Origin: Perognathus longimembris pacificus
Lineage: Eukaryota; Chordata; Mammalia; Rodentia; Heteromyidae
DNA: 64,000 nt
Reading direction: 5' to 3'
Assembly: GCF_023159225.1 (NCBI RefSeq)
Contig: NW_025959428.1
Location: 1 to 64,000 of the forward strand
The translations under genes and the position numbers were made by a program. The notes below the pieces were generated by a model that was not told where the DNA came from, made no database searches, and worked only from the letters and a program-made list of their open reading frames with translations. The stretch's first letter is position 1; every line of letters begins with the position of its first letter. Shown piece after piece: positions 7,901 to 16,683 of this stretch.

Positions 7901-10207
7901 TGTCCAGATCAGTCTGACCCACCTCCTGTCACGTCACCTAGTTCACTTGCTGACAGCTCTGCTCTTTGCAGTGGAGCAGGCTAAAGTGCTTGCGTCAGTG
8001 TGGTTTCCTCGTTTTTTCCCCATGCAGGACTGTGCCAACACCAATGGCCTTATTCGCCACGCACGCGTGTCCAGGGGCTTCCCGTGTGGAGGAGCTGGCA
8101 CCTGGGCTCGGGTGCCTCGGTGAGCCACACCCTTCCTCTTGGGACCGTCGGGGCCCACTCCCTGGCTGGCCTTTCTTCTCAGGGCCCTTGGATGGCAAGC
8201 CTCCACCAGCAATGCAGAAGGCACGCAGGGCTTCTAGAGCAACGGCTCCCTGTCCGCTTCACATGCCGGACCTTTTGGTTCTTTGGCTTTTGTTTGCTCA
8301 ACCAGGGATTCCCAAGGGAATGACTAGGATTACAAACATGGTTGTGCCCCGGCTTCGTGGCGCTGTGTATCACAACAGCCAAGGGGTGAAAACCCCCAAA
8401 ACCTCTCGTGAGACATGAAACATGGCTGATGACTGGATGGTTTGCTGGATGACTGGATGAATGGATGGATGGAAGGAAGGATGGATGGATGGAGAGATAG
8501 AGATGGATGGAAGGAAGGATGGACGGATGGATGGAAAGCCAGCAGGATTGAGGGCTGGTTAGACAGCTGGCTGACTAGAGAATGGCTGCAGCAAGGGAGA
8601 TTGGTTGGGGGGGGGGGGGGAACCAGGCAGGACAGAGTGATTGACGGGTAGGACGATGGATGGACTTGTGGACGAATGATGGGCGGCAGGAGGTGGGTGG
8701 CCACGCCAGGCTAGCCACATGGGACAAAGGCACAGGGAGAGTCCCTTATGAGGGCTGGGGACGAGTAGGGCTGGGTGCCGGAGTTGTCTGGGAAGGCAGG
8801 GGGCAAGTGGGTTGCATGAGTGGGTGCGGTGAGGGAATTGCCATTGTGGGGGGGGGGGTCACCTCGGTCTGGAAGAGAAAGGTTTGGAAATCTAGTGGCA
8901 GTGTCACCTCCTCCAGCCAGGGAGGTCAAGGGTTCCTCTGAAATGGCACGAGGAGCTCAGCTCCCCAGGCCCAGTAGATTGACCTGGCACAGGTAGGCTG
9001 GAACCCTCAGCCAATGCCTGCGGAGGGGGCTGGAGCCTGACAGGTGGACTGGCGACCCTGTGCCCTGAGGCAACAGCTGGAGCTGGGATGCGGCCCCTGA
9101 GCCCTCTGGCAAGAGTCGAGGAGAGGCGGCCAAGAGCGGACCAAGGCCCGGTGGCAGGGACGGGGAGAAGTTGGGAAGGGGCAGCGGAGCTCTTCCTCCA
9201 AAGCAGCCCCGTGGGCCACTCTGGAAGTCGCGTTCGTCTCCGTGGCACACGCGGCAAGCGCTGTCCGTCGAGGGGCATTTGGCCCTTTCCCCGCAGGGCT
9301 TGCTTTCAGGAGCCGGCTGGCAGGGAATGCGTGCTCGGGAAGCCAAATCCGGAGCGTCGGTTGGTTTGGTGCACAAGTCTCTGTTGAGGCCCCGTGCGCG
9401 GTGGGTCGAGGCGGGGCGGACGAAGGAGGCGAAGGTGAGGCAGGCGTGCGGCGGCCAGGGGGCTTGGTGGCCGTCCCCGGCCGGCCCAGGGCGCCCTGGC
9501 TGGCAAGTCAGGGAGGTGAGGACGGCAAATGGCGAGCCGGCCCGGCGGGGATGGGGACGGGGTGGAGGTGGAAGTGGAGGTGGAGGTGGTGGGTTGGAGG
9601 ATGGAGGGCGGCTGTCCCCGAGCTTGGTTGGGCCCGGGAGCCCGGGGGTCCGGGAGCTGCGCACGGCCGGGCCGGGGTGCAGGGCAGGGCAGGGCAGGGC
9701 AGAGGACGCGGGAGCCAGGAGGCGGCAGGCGGCGGCGGGCAGCAGGTCGGCGCGGTGCGCGGGCTGTGCCGAGAGGGGGCGGTGCTGCGCCGGCCGTGCT
9801 TGCCGAGCGCTGGGGAGGGCGCCCCGCTGGCCGGGCGTCCCGGAGGCCGGCAGGTCCCTTGAGGCGGCGGGCGGTCGGGCGGCGTTCGGTGGTGCGGCAG
9901 GCGGCTGTGTGTTTGCGTGTGAGCGTGTGTGGTGAGGGAGAGTGCGTGTGTGTCGCTGGGTGCGGTGGCGTGTGTGTGCGGGGCGGGGCGTGTGCGGAGG
10001 CCGGGGCGTCGGAGGGGTGTCGGGTGTCGCGTGCGAGTGTGGTGTGAGCGTGTGGCGCCTCCTGGCGGCGTCGTTCGGCTGGGCGCGTGCGTGGCGCAGG
10101 CGCAGTGGGAGGCGCAGGCGGGGCGGGGGGAGGGAGGGCAGGCGGACGTCAGGCGGGCCTAGTGCGCGTCAGCAGCCTCAAAGATGCGTTTGGCGGCCGC
10201 GGCTGTC
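4409..10207 (+). repeat. Macrosatellite unit 1 (divergent edge unit)
   Basis: Full-length except that its B1 head is cut: homology begins at CCGGTAATCAATG (4,418), about 20 bp into the B1. It carries many private differences from units 2-10, for example GGTCAAGGCAGCGACCC rather than GGTCGAGGCAGTGTCCC near 5,065, GATGCCCGAAG near 7,300, GGAGGGCC rather than TGAGGGCC near 7,140, and a differently arranged GGAT tract at 8,440-8,540. The two halves of its CA-rich duplication (4,494-4,607 and 4,611-4,720) are much more alike than in other units. GGGCA VNTR: four copies. Confidence 0.95.
9088..10207 (+). promoter_or_regulatory. Unit 1 CpG island with CTCF-like/NRF1-like/CRE-like cluster
   Basis: Very CpG-dense last 1.1 kb of the unit. 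Motifs by eye: CTCF-like CCGAGAGGGGGCGG at 9,769-9,782 (plus orientation, 11 of 14 of CCASYAGRKGGCRS) and GCGCCTCCTGGCGG at 10,055-10,068 (12 of 14 of the reverse consensus, so opposite orientation). NRF1-like GCGCAGGCGCAG is at 10,094-10,105. A G-run GGGGCGGGGGGAGGGAGGG (Sp1 and G-quadruplex capable) is at 10,120-10,138, and the CRE-like core GACGTCA at 10,145-10,151. No TATA box. This is a candidate promoter and insulator; the direction of any transcript is not determined. Motif binding is inference. Confidence 0.6.
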
Positions 10208-10290
10208 GCCGGCCGTGGTGGCGCACGCCGGTAATCAACGAGGAGGATGAGGCAGGAGGATCATGAGTTCGAGACCAGCCTGGGCTACAC
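10208..10290 (+). mobile_element. B1-derived SINE fragment at unit start (unit 2 example)
   Basis: GCCGGCCGTGGTGGCGCACG ... GAGGATGAGGCAGGAGGATC ... GTTCGAGACCAGCCTGGGCTACA matches the left part of a 7SL-derived B1. It includes an A-box-like TGGTGGCGCAC (10,216-10,226) and a perfect-looking B box GTTCGAGACC (10,267-10,276). The first 83 bp of units 2-11 are equivalent. Unit 1 has lost the A-box end. The fragment has no B1 tail and is now part of the repeat unit. Residual pol III activity is possible but unproven. Confidence 0.85.
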
Positions 10291-10303
10291 CTTTTGACAA
10301 CGC

Positions 10304-10550
10304 GCACCCTCACACCCCTTGCTTCCCCTTTGCTCTCCCTGGCTCCTCCTCTTACAACTCCCCCACTTCCTTCACCACAAACACAAATCACAACTCACAA
10401 CACACACACACATACACACACAAACACACACACACCACCGCGCCCGCTCACACCCATTGCTTACCCTTTGCTCTCCCTACGTCCTCCTCTTACAACTCCC
10501 CTACCTCCTTCACCACAAACACAAATCACAACTCACAACACACACACACA
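10304..10550 (+). repeat. Duplicated CA-rich block (unit 2 example)
   Basis: Two related halves (from GCACCCTCACACC at 10,304 and from GCCCGCTCACACC at 10,442) share CCTTTGCTCTCC, CCTCCTCTTACAACTCCCC and ACCACAAACACAAATCACAAC, and each ends in a CA run. A longer interrupted CA tract (10,395-10,437) separates them. The block is present in all units and is cut by 35 bp in unit 10. Confidence 0.9.
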
Positions 10551-10766
10551 GCATCGCAATCATTAACTCCCTCTCTTTCTCATTTGCTGCACATTACACT
10601 TTACCATCACCATTCATTACTCCAGGCAAAACACAAGTCCACACCACCAGCCTGGGGACACTTACACACCACACTTTTCCTCTGCATTTGCACTCACACA
10701 ACTCTGCCTACACTGCTCTTGCTCTGGCCTGCTGCTACTCTCAACTACGCCCCTACACACATTATT

Positions 10767-10817
<51 letters not shown>

Positions 10818-10847
10818 GTCTGCCTGCTGCCTGCCTGCCTGCCTGCC
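10767..10847 (+). repeat. First TCTG/CTGCC simple-repeat tract (unit 2 example)
   Basis: A (TCTG)n run passes into TCTC and then CTGCC-type repeats. Its length and internal pattern differ in most units, for example an extra CTGC step in units 8 and 9. It disrupts any reading frame crossing it. Confidence 0.95.
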
Positions 10848-11810
10848 TTTGGATCCAGCTTGGACTTTGATAGTTCATTCTTCTCTTGGTAGGTTAGTTT
10901 TCCTTCAGGTCGAGGCAGTGTCCCTCTGGTGCCCAGCCTGCCCGAGTCTGCCATGTGCCCTGGATTTGGGGTACTCCCTTGTCCACTCCAGATCCCATGG
11001 CAGCTGGTTGTCCTGGTTTCCCAATCGGCCAGTGGCCCCCCGCCTTGTTCAGAGCAGACACCAGGACTCCTGGGAAGGCCTGCGCCACCCTCTGGGGCAA
11101 ACCTAGGCTCACCCCAAAGGCGTAACACGCCGCTGCATTGGTGTGGCTCTTGGAAGTCGTCCGTCGGGGGGGCTGGCCAGCACTTGTGCCTTGGCTGCTG
11201 TGGACTCTGCAGGCATCCCGAGGGCTCGGCCCATCCGGGATGCCACTTGGGCCTCGTTGGCCTTGGCACGCTTCAAACCTCGCCTCCCCTTACCACTGAC
11301 GCCTAGCCCCGAATCCTCTCCCAATTTCCGGCCATCTTTCCTCAGCTCCCTTGCCTGCCACCCCCTGGCTCCCCCCACCTCCGGATCCCCATGGCCGGTG
11401 GGTGACCCTCTCACTTTCCCCACCTGGTCCTCAAGAGACAGACAGCATCACAGCCCATTCGCCTCCACGCCCTCCCTTAGCTGCCTTGGCTTCTAGGGTC
11501 AGGCGGCCCCCAGAATCCCGGCTGGCACAAAGAACTCTGGGACATCCATGGGCTCAGGCCCTCAGATCACAGGCCAGAAATGCAAGTGGGGGGCTTTGCT
11601 TCCAACTGTTTGTCTCGCCTCATCGGAATCGGCTGCCAGCCTCTTGGTGATTGACTGGTGCTCAGGGACACGGAACGTAACCCGGCTGCTGGCATTCAGC
11701 TGGGGTGCACCGCGCCTACAGGCTAAGGAGCCGCCCAATCCAGGAGGAGGCACTCAGCACAGGTGCCACTGAATCCAAGGCGATTTGGTTTGAGGTGCTA
11801 GTATCTGCCC
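10848..11810 (+). other. GC-rich unique segment of the unit (unit 2 example)
   Basis: No recognised gene. C-rich sequence with overlapping short frames on both strands. It contains a CTCF-like GCGCCACCCTCTGG at 11,082-11,095 (12 of 14 of the reverse consensus, minus orientation; equivalent to 5,238-5,251 in unit 1). The final part, from about 11,590, is the portion best preserved in the relic edge copy at 3,214-3,400. Confidence 0.6.
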
Positions 11811-11860
11811 GTCTGTCTGTCTGACTGTCTGTCTGACTGTCTGTCTGTCTGTCTGTGTGT
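11811..11860 (+). repeat. Second TCTG tract (unit 2 example)
   Basis: (GTCT)n with CTGA interruptions. Unit 1 has CTGCCTG interruptions at 5,968-6,000 and unit 10 has the shortest version. The relic copy at 3,422-3,456 shows a degenerate AGCCAGTCAGTCACTCAG form. Confidence 0.9.
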
Positions 11861-13282
11861 CCTTCCCATGAGAATGTATGCTCCCTACACGTGAGAGGGC
11901 ATCAATTTTCATTCACTGTGGTGGATGTGTCCTCGGTACCTAGCAGGCCCCCGGGAGGAGCTCAGCAAATGTCTGTTGAGTGGATGAATGGCTTTCCCCG
12001 TGGAGAGAGGGGCTGCCATCCTCCAGGCACAAGAAGTCGGTGACCGGGCCACAAGGGTCACACCGGGTGACAAGGGTGACACGGACCTCTTCCCAGGCTG
12101 CTAGGTGTGCCTGGGTCCTCGCACAAGGAGCCACACAGAGCAGGATTTGCCACGTCCATGGGAACCTCGGGGTTAAGGCCCGGGCCAATCTCTGGTAGCG
12201 ACCCGGTGGACTAGTTGGTGGCGTGTGTGTGAGCACACGCGCGTGTGTTCGTGGCACCAATGGAATGACGCTCCCACAAAGAAGTTATGGGTTCAGAGGG
12301 GGACAGCTACACCTAGTCTAGCTGACTCCTGCAAGCAACCATCACATTGGGCTTGTGGGAAGTGACAGTTCCCGGGGGCTCAGGACCCGTAGGTAGCCTG
12401 GGGTCGGACAGGTTGGAAAGCACGGGACCTTGTCCTGCCTAGTCTCCTCAGCTATTCCACAGGAGAAGGAATCAGGGTGTGCACAGGGAAGGCTTTTAGG
12501 GGTGTGTGTGTGTCTGTGGACACAGCAGGCCAGGGCCCGAGAGCCCACTTCAGCTCTTGTCCTTCCCACGGCCCCACTCTAGGTAGAGGCCCTTGATCTC
12601 ATGGTCTTCGGGGAGCCAGTGGCTGGCCAGGAGGAAGCAGCGCTCCTCGGTGAAGCCTGGGCCACTGGGTGAAATGGGCATTGGCTGGCCGGGGTGGGGG
12701 CTGACAGCAAGAGAGGAAACAAGCATCTCCCATGGAAAGGACCAGAGCAAAGAGACACAGAAAGGCACAGCCCTAGAGTGGAGACGGTGTGGGTGGGAGA
12801 GATATTTGCACGGCTACTGTCACACTGCGGCATTATTCCTCGGCCCTGCTCACCCCACACGCGCCCACTGCCATCTCCTATTTCTTTCCATCTTCGTGGC
12901 ATCGTTTTCCATCAACTTGGGGGAATTCTGTCCCATAGGCGGGGAATGAAAAGGCTCCGGTCTGTGTTTCTCGGCGTTGGGGAGGCTAGTTGAGGGCCGT
13001 GTGTACAGTGGGGTGAGTTTCAGGACAGCAGACACCCTGTCCAGCTTGGTGGGGCTCTGCTAATGGGAGAAAAGGCCCGAAGAGCCAACGAACCTCCTGA
13101 GGTTTCCCTAGGGAGGACTCTCTTCGACAGCGTGGGGCTTCAACGCCCACGGATGCCTGAAGGGCCTCACCAGTCGCCCTCACAGCACAGGAGCCTGAGA
13201 TGTGAGCACTGTGGATGGAAGCCAGCAGCCCCAGAAGAAGAGATTCGGGACGGAAAGGCTCCACGCTCCACTCAGTAGCAAA
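11861..13282 (+). other. Unique segment between second TCTG tract and SINE (unit 2 example)
   Basis: No recognised gene. Its left 1,030 bp are the part also found, diverged, in the edge relic. The sequence after GGAAAGGACCAG (12,743) is absent from the relic. Confidence 0.5.
12221..12249 (+). other. Hairpin and Z-DNA-prone GT/GC run (unit 2 example)
   Basis: Arms GCGTGTG (12,221-12,227) and CACACGC (12,234-12,240) are perfectly complementary around a short loop, followed by GCGTGTGT. The tract is almost purely alternating purine-pyrimidine. In the relic edge copy it has decayed to plain TG. Confidence 0.6.
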
Positions 13283-13410
13283 AGCCAGACTGGAGATACG
13301 GCTCACGTGGTAGAGCAGAGGGCCAGCAAGAGCTCCAGAGGCCCAAGTTGCGGTCCTGGCACAGGCACGGGGGACAGAAGAACACACAAGCAAAGCCCCA
13401 GCACGGCAAG
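13283..13410 (+). mobile_element. Fossil ID-like SINE inside the unit (unit 2 example)
   Basis: CTGGAGATACGGCTCACGTGGTAGAGCAGAGGGCC... is a diverged tRNA-derived left arm (the consensus of this type reads GGAGATATGGCTCAAGTGGTAGAGC). A degraded B box (AGTTGCGGTCC) and an A-rich tail (GAAGAACACACAAGCAAAG) follow. It is present in all ten complete units at the same place (unit 1: about 7,435-7,560), so it inserted before the array expanded. Confidence 0.65.
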
Positions 13411-13420
13411 GGCAGAGCCT

Positions 13421-13437
13421 CGCGTGCGTGCGCGCGC
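13421..13437 (+). other. 17-bp perfect alternating CG/TG run (unit 2 example)
   Basis: CGCGTGCGTGCGCGCGC is uninterrupted pyrimidine-purine alternation, a strong Z-DNA candidate, just downstream of the fossil SINE. It is conserved in every unit. Confidence 0.7.
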
Positions 13438-13439
13438 TT

Positions 13440-14275
13440 GGGATGTGCCCTGGTGCAGGCCCCTCAGCAGTCCCACACTGTAACATCAGAGAGCGGCTGG
13501 CTCGGTCCTGGGGCCCCAGGCCCGGCTTCCCTCTCCTGCGCCCCTCTCCTAGCAGCTCCTGTCCCCTGACTTCCCGGCCCTCAGGTCGGCTGCACCCTCC
13601 TGACAGGTTTGCGTGTGGCCGCTGCCCGAGTGTACCCTCCGATCTTTCCCTAGATCCGTGGAAGTGCTGGCGAGGAAGGATAGGTTCGCGAGTGGCTCTT
13701 CCCGTGCCCAGAACCTGCACGGATTCTGGGTGTGGGAAGAATCCTGTTGTCTGTCCAGATCAGTCTGACCCACCTCCTGTCACGTCACCTAGTTCACTTG
13801 CTGACAGCTCTGCTCTTTGCAGTGGAGCAGGCTAAAGTGCTTGCGTCAGTGTGGGTTCCTCGTTTTTTCCCCATGCAGGACTGTGCCAACACCAATGGCC
13901 TTATTCGCCACGCACGCGTGTCCAGGGGCTTCCCGTGTGGAGGAGCTGGCACCTGGGCTCGGGTGCCTCGGTGAGCCACACCCTTCCTCTTGGGACCGTC
14001 GGGGCCCACTCCCTGGCTGGCCTTTCTTCTCAGGGCCCTTGGATGGCAAGCCTCCACCAGCAATGCAGAAGGCACGCAGGGCTTCTAGAGCAACGGCTCC
14101 CTGTCCGCTTCACATGCCGGACCTTTTGGTTCTTTGGCTTTTGTTTGCTCAACCAGGGATTCCCAAGGGAATGACTAGGATTACAAACATGGTTGTGCCC
14201 CGGCTTCGTGGCGCTGTGTATCACAACAGCCAAGGGGTGAAAACCCCCAAAACCTCTCGTGAGACATGAAACATG
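13440..14275 (+). other. Unique segment with possible SINE remnant (unit 2 example)
   Basis: No recognised gene. At about 14,165-14,212, GACTAGGATTACAAACATGG...GCCCCGGCTT resembles the inverted B1-like head of the composite SINE (GTAGCTAGGATTACAGGCGTGAGCCACC...), suggesting another very old minus-strand insertion. Low confidence for the remnant itself. Confidence 0.4.
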
Positions 14276-14280
14276 GCTGA

Positions 14281-14401
14281 TGACTGGATGGTTTGCTGGA
14301 TGACTGGAGAGATGAATGGATGGAAGGAAGGATGAATGGATGGATGGAGGGATAGAAAGATGGAGGATGGATGGAAGGAAGGATGGACGGATGGATGGAA
14401 A
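14281..14401 (+). repeat. GGAT/GGAA tetranucleotide tract (unit 2 example)
   Basis: Imperfect (ATGG)n and (AAGG)n repeat. The pattern is the same in units 2-10 but differently arranged in unit 1 (8,440-8,540). On the minus strand it gives the low-complexity HPSFHPSI-type frames. Confidence 0.95.
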
Positions 14402-14473
14402 GCCAGCAGGATTGAGGGCTGGTTAGACAGCTGGCTGACTAGAGAATGGCTGCAGCAAGGGAGATTGGTTGGT

Positions 14474-14484
14474 GGGGGGGGGGG
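14474..14484 (+). repeat. First poly-G run (unit 2 example)
   Basis: Uninterrupted G11, ranging from about nine to fourteen in the other units (for example 8,607-8,620 and 20,338-20,347). A second run, also G11, is at 14,712-14,722. Length calls in such homopolymers may include sequencing error. Confidence 0.85.
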
Positions 14485-14951
14485 AACCAGGCAGGACAGA
14501 GTGATTGACGGGTAGGACGATGGATGGACTTGTGGACGAATGATGGGCGGCAGGAGGTGGGTGGCCACGCCAGGCTAGCCACATGGGACAAAGGCACAGG
14601 GAGAGTCCCTTATGAGGGCTGGGGACGAGTAGGGCTGGGTGCCGGAGTTGTCTGGGAAGGCAGGGGGCAAGTGGGTTGCATGAGTGGGTGCGGTGAGGGA
14701 ATTGCCATTGTGGGGGGGGGGGTCACCTCGGTCTGGAAGAGAAAGGTTTGGAAATCTAGTGGCAGTGTCACCTCCTCCAGCCAGGGAGGTCAAGGGTTCC
14801 TCTGAAATGGCACGAGGAGCTCAGCTCCCCAGGCCCAGTAGATTGACCTGGCACAGGTAGGCTGGAACCCTCAGCCAATGCCTGCGGAGGGGGCTGGAGC
14901 CTGACAGGTGGACTGGCGGCCCTGTGCCCTGAGGCAACAGCTGGAGCTGGG
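14485..14951 (+). other. G-rich unique segment leading into the island (unit 2 example)
   Basis: Holds the second poly-G run (14,712-14,722). No gene recognised. Confidence 0.5.
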
Positions 14952-15404
14952 ATGCGGCCCCTGAGCCCTCTGGCAAGAGGCGAGGAGAGGCGGCCAAGAG
15001 CGGACCAAGGCCCGGTGGCAGGGACGGGGAGAAGTTGGGAAGGGGCAGCGGAGCTCTTCCTCCAAAGCAGCCCCGTGGGCCACTCTGGAAGTCGCGTTCG
15101 TCTCCGTGGCACACGCGGCAAGCGCTGTCCGTCGAGGGGCATTTGGCCCTTTCCCCGCAGGGCTTGCTTTCAGGAGCCGGCTGGCAGGGAATGCGTGCTC
15201 GGGAAGCCAAATCCGGAGCGTCGGTTGGTTTGGTGCACAAGTCTCTGTTGAGGCCCCGTGCGCGGTGGGTCGAGGCGGGGCGGACGAAGGAGGCGAAGGT
15301 GAGGCAGGCGTGCGGCGGCCAGGGGGCTTGGTGGCCGTCCCCGGCCGGCCCAGGGCGCCCTGGCTGGCAAGTCAGGGAGGTGAGGACGGCAAATGGCGAG
15401 CCGG

Positions 15405-15470
15405 CCCGGCGGGGATGGGGACGGGGTGGAGGTGGAAGTGGAGGTGGAGGTGGTGGGTTGGAGGATGGAG
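15405..15470 (+). repeat. GGGGAT/GGAGGT G-rich repeat in the island (unit 2 example)
   Basis: GGGG runs separated by two bases (GGGGATGGGGACGGGG), then imperfect GGAGGT/GGAAGT hexamers. It can form G-quadruplexes on the plus strand. On the minus strand it produces a proline run within a 235-codon open frame. Confidence 0.8.
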
Positions 15471-15540
15471 GGCGGCTGTCCCCGAGCTTGGTTGGGCCCG
15501 GGAGCCCGGGGGTCCGGGAGCTGCGCACGGCCGGGGTGCA

Positions 15541-15565
15541 GGGCAGGGCAGGGCAGGGCAGGGCA
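15541..15565 (+). repeat. GGGCA pentanucleotide VNTR (unit 2 example)
   Basis: Copy numbers read by eye, units 1 to 10: 4, 5, 3, 4, 3, 3, 3, 3, 4, 3. In the other units it lies at about 9,685, 21,408, 27,258, 33,113, 38,956, 44,806, 50,656, 56,513 and 62,312. Because the unit is 5 bp, each step shifts the reading frame. Confidence 0.9.
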
Positions 15566-16071
15566 GAGGACGCGGGAGCCAGGAGGCGGCAGGCGGCGGC
15601 GGGCAGCAGGTCGGCGCGGTGCGCGGGCTGTGCCGAGAGGGGGCGGTGCTGCGCCGGCCGTGCTTGCCGAGCGCTGGGGAGGGCGCCCCGCTGGCCGGGC
15701 GTCCCGGAGGCCGGCAGGTCCCTTGAGGCGGCGGGCGGTCGGGCGGCGTTCGGTGGTGCGGCAGGCGGCTGTGTGTTTGCGTGTGAGCGTGTGTGGTGAG
15801 GGAGAGTGCGTGTGTGTCGCTGGGTGCGGTGGCGTGTGTGTGCGGGGCGGGGCGTGTGCGGAGGCCGGGGCGTCGGAGGGGTGTCGGGTGTCGCGTGCGA
15901 GTGTGGTGTGAGCGTGTGGCGCCTCCTGGCGGCGTCGTTCGGCTGGGCGCGTGCGTGGCGCAGGCGCAGTGGGAGGCGCAGGCGGGGCGGGGGGAGGGAG
16001 GGCAGGCGGACGTCAGGCGGGCCTAGTGCGCGTCAGCAGCCTCAAAGATGCGTTTGGCGGCCGCGGCTGTC

Positions 16072-16630
16072 GCCGGCCGTGGTGGCGCACGCCGGTAATC
16101 AACGAGGAGGATGAGGCAGGAGGATCATGAGTTCGAGACCAGCCTGGGCTACACCTTTTGACAACGCGCACCCTCACACCCCTTGCTTCCCCTTTGCTCT
16201 CCCTGGCTCCTCCTCTTACAACTCCCCCACTTCCTTCACCACAAACACAAATCACAACTCACAACACACACACACATACACACACAAACACACACACACC
16301 ACCGCGCCCGCTCACACCCATTGCTTACCCTTTGCTCTCCCTACGTCCTCCTCTTACAACTCCCCTACCTCCTTCACCACAAACACAAATCACAACTCAC
16401 AACACACACACACAGCATCGCAATCATTAACTCCCTCTCTTTCTCATTTGCTGCACATTACACTTTACCATCACCATTCATTACTCCAGGCAAAACACAA
16501 GTCCACACCACCAGCCTGGGGACACTTACACACCACACTTTTCCTCTGCATTTGCACTCACACAACTCTGCTTACACTGCTCTTGCTCTGGCCTGCTGCT
16601 ACTCTCAACTACGCCCCTACACACATTATT

Positions 16631-16683
<53 letters not shown>

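Larger units (their letters stand above)
10208..16071 (+). repeat. Macrosatellite unit 2 (used as reference for internal anatomy)
   Basis: Complete unit. Diagnostic variants: CATGGCAGCTGG, GCTGGCCGGGG, GTGGGTTCCTCG near 13,850, GGCGGCCCTG near 14,918, AGGCGAGG near 14,988. Its GGGCA VNTR has five copies, and a 5-bp GGGCC just upstream is missing, so the net length equals that of a four-copy allele. It shares the GGGTTCC and GGCGGCC variants only with unit 3. Confidence 0.97.
14952..16071 (+). promoter_or_regulatory. Unit 2 CpG island and motif cluster
   Basis: Same content as in unit 1. CTCF-like A at 15,633-15,646, CTCF-like B (opposite orientation) at 15,919-15,932, NRF1-like at 15,958-15,969, G-run at 15,984-16,002, CRE-like core at 16,009-16,015. 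The GGGCA VNTR (15,541-15,565) lies upstream of motif A, so motif spacing is unaffected by VNTR length. Confidence 0.6.

Noticed and set aside
9452..9465. Additional CTCF-like match CGGCCAGGGGGCTT
   Set aside because: Only 10 of 14 positions fit and the 3' end of the core is wrong; weaker than the sites reported.
8957..9935. Several 200-270 codon frames on both strands of the island as protein-coding genes
   Set aside because: They overlap each other on both strands. Those crossing the GGGCA VNTR change frame between units, and all sit in stop-poor CpG-rich DNA with no domain I recognise.
10263..10892. Thr/His/Ser-rich frames of about 200-280 codons at the unit start
   Set aside because: They are translations of the B1 fragment, CA repeats and TCTG repeats. 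Their length and end change with TCTG copy number.
14221..14568. HPSFHPSI-type repeat protein on the minus strand
   Set aside because: Low-complexity translation of the GGAT/GGAA tetranucleotide tract.
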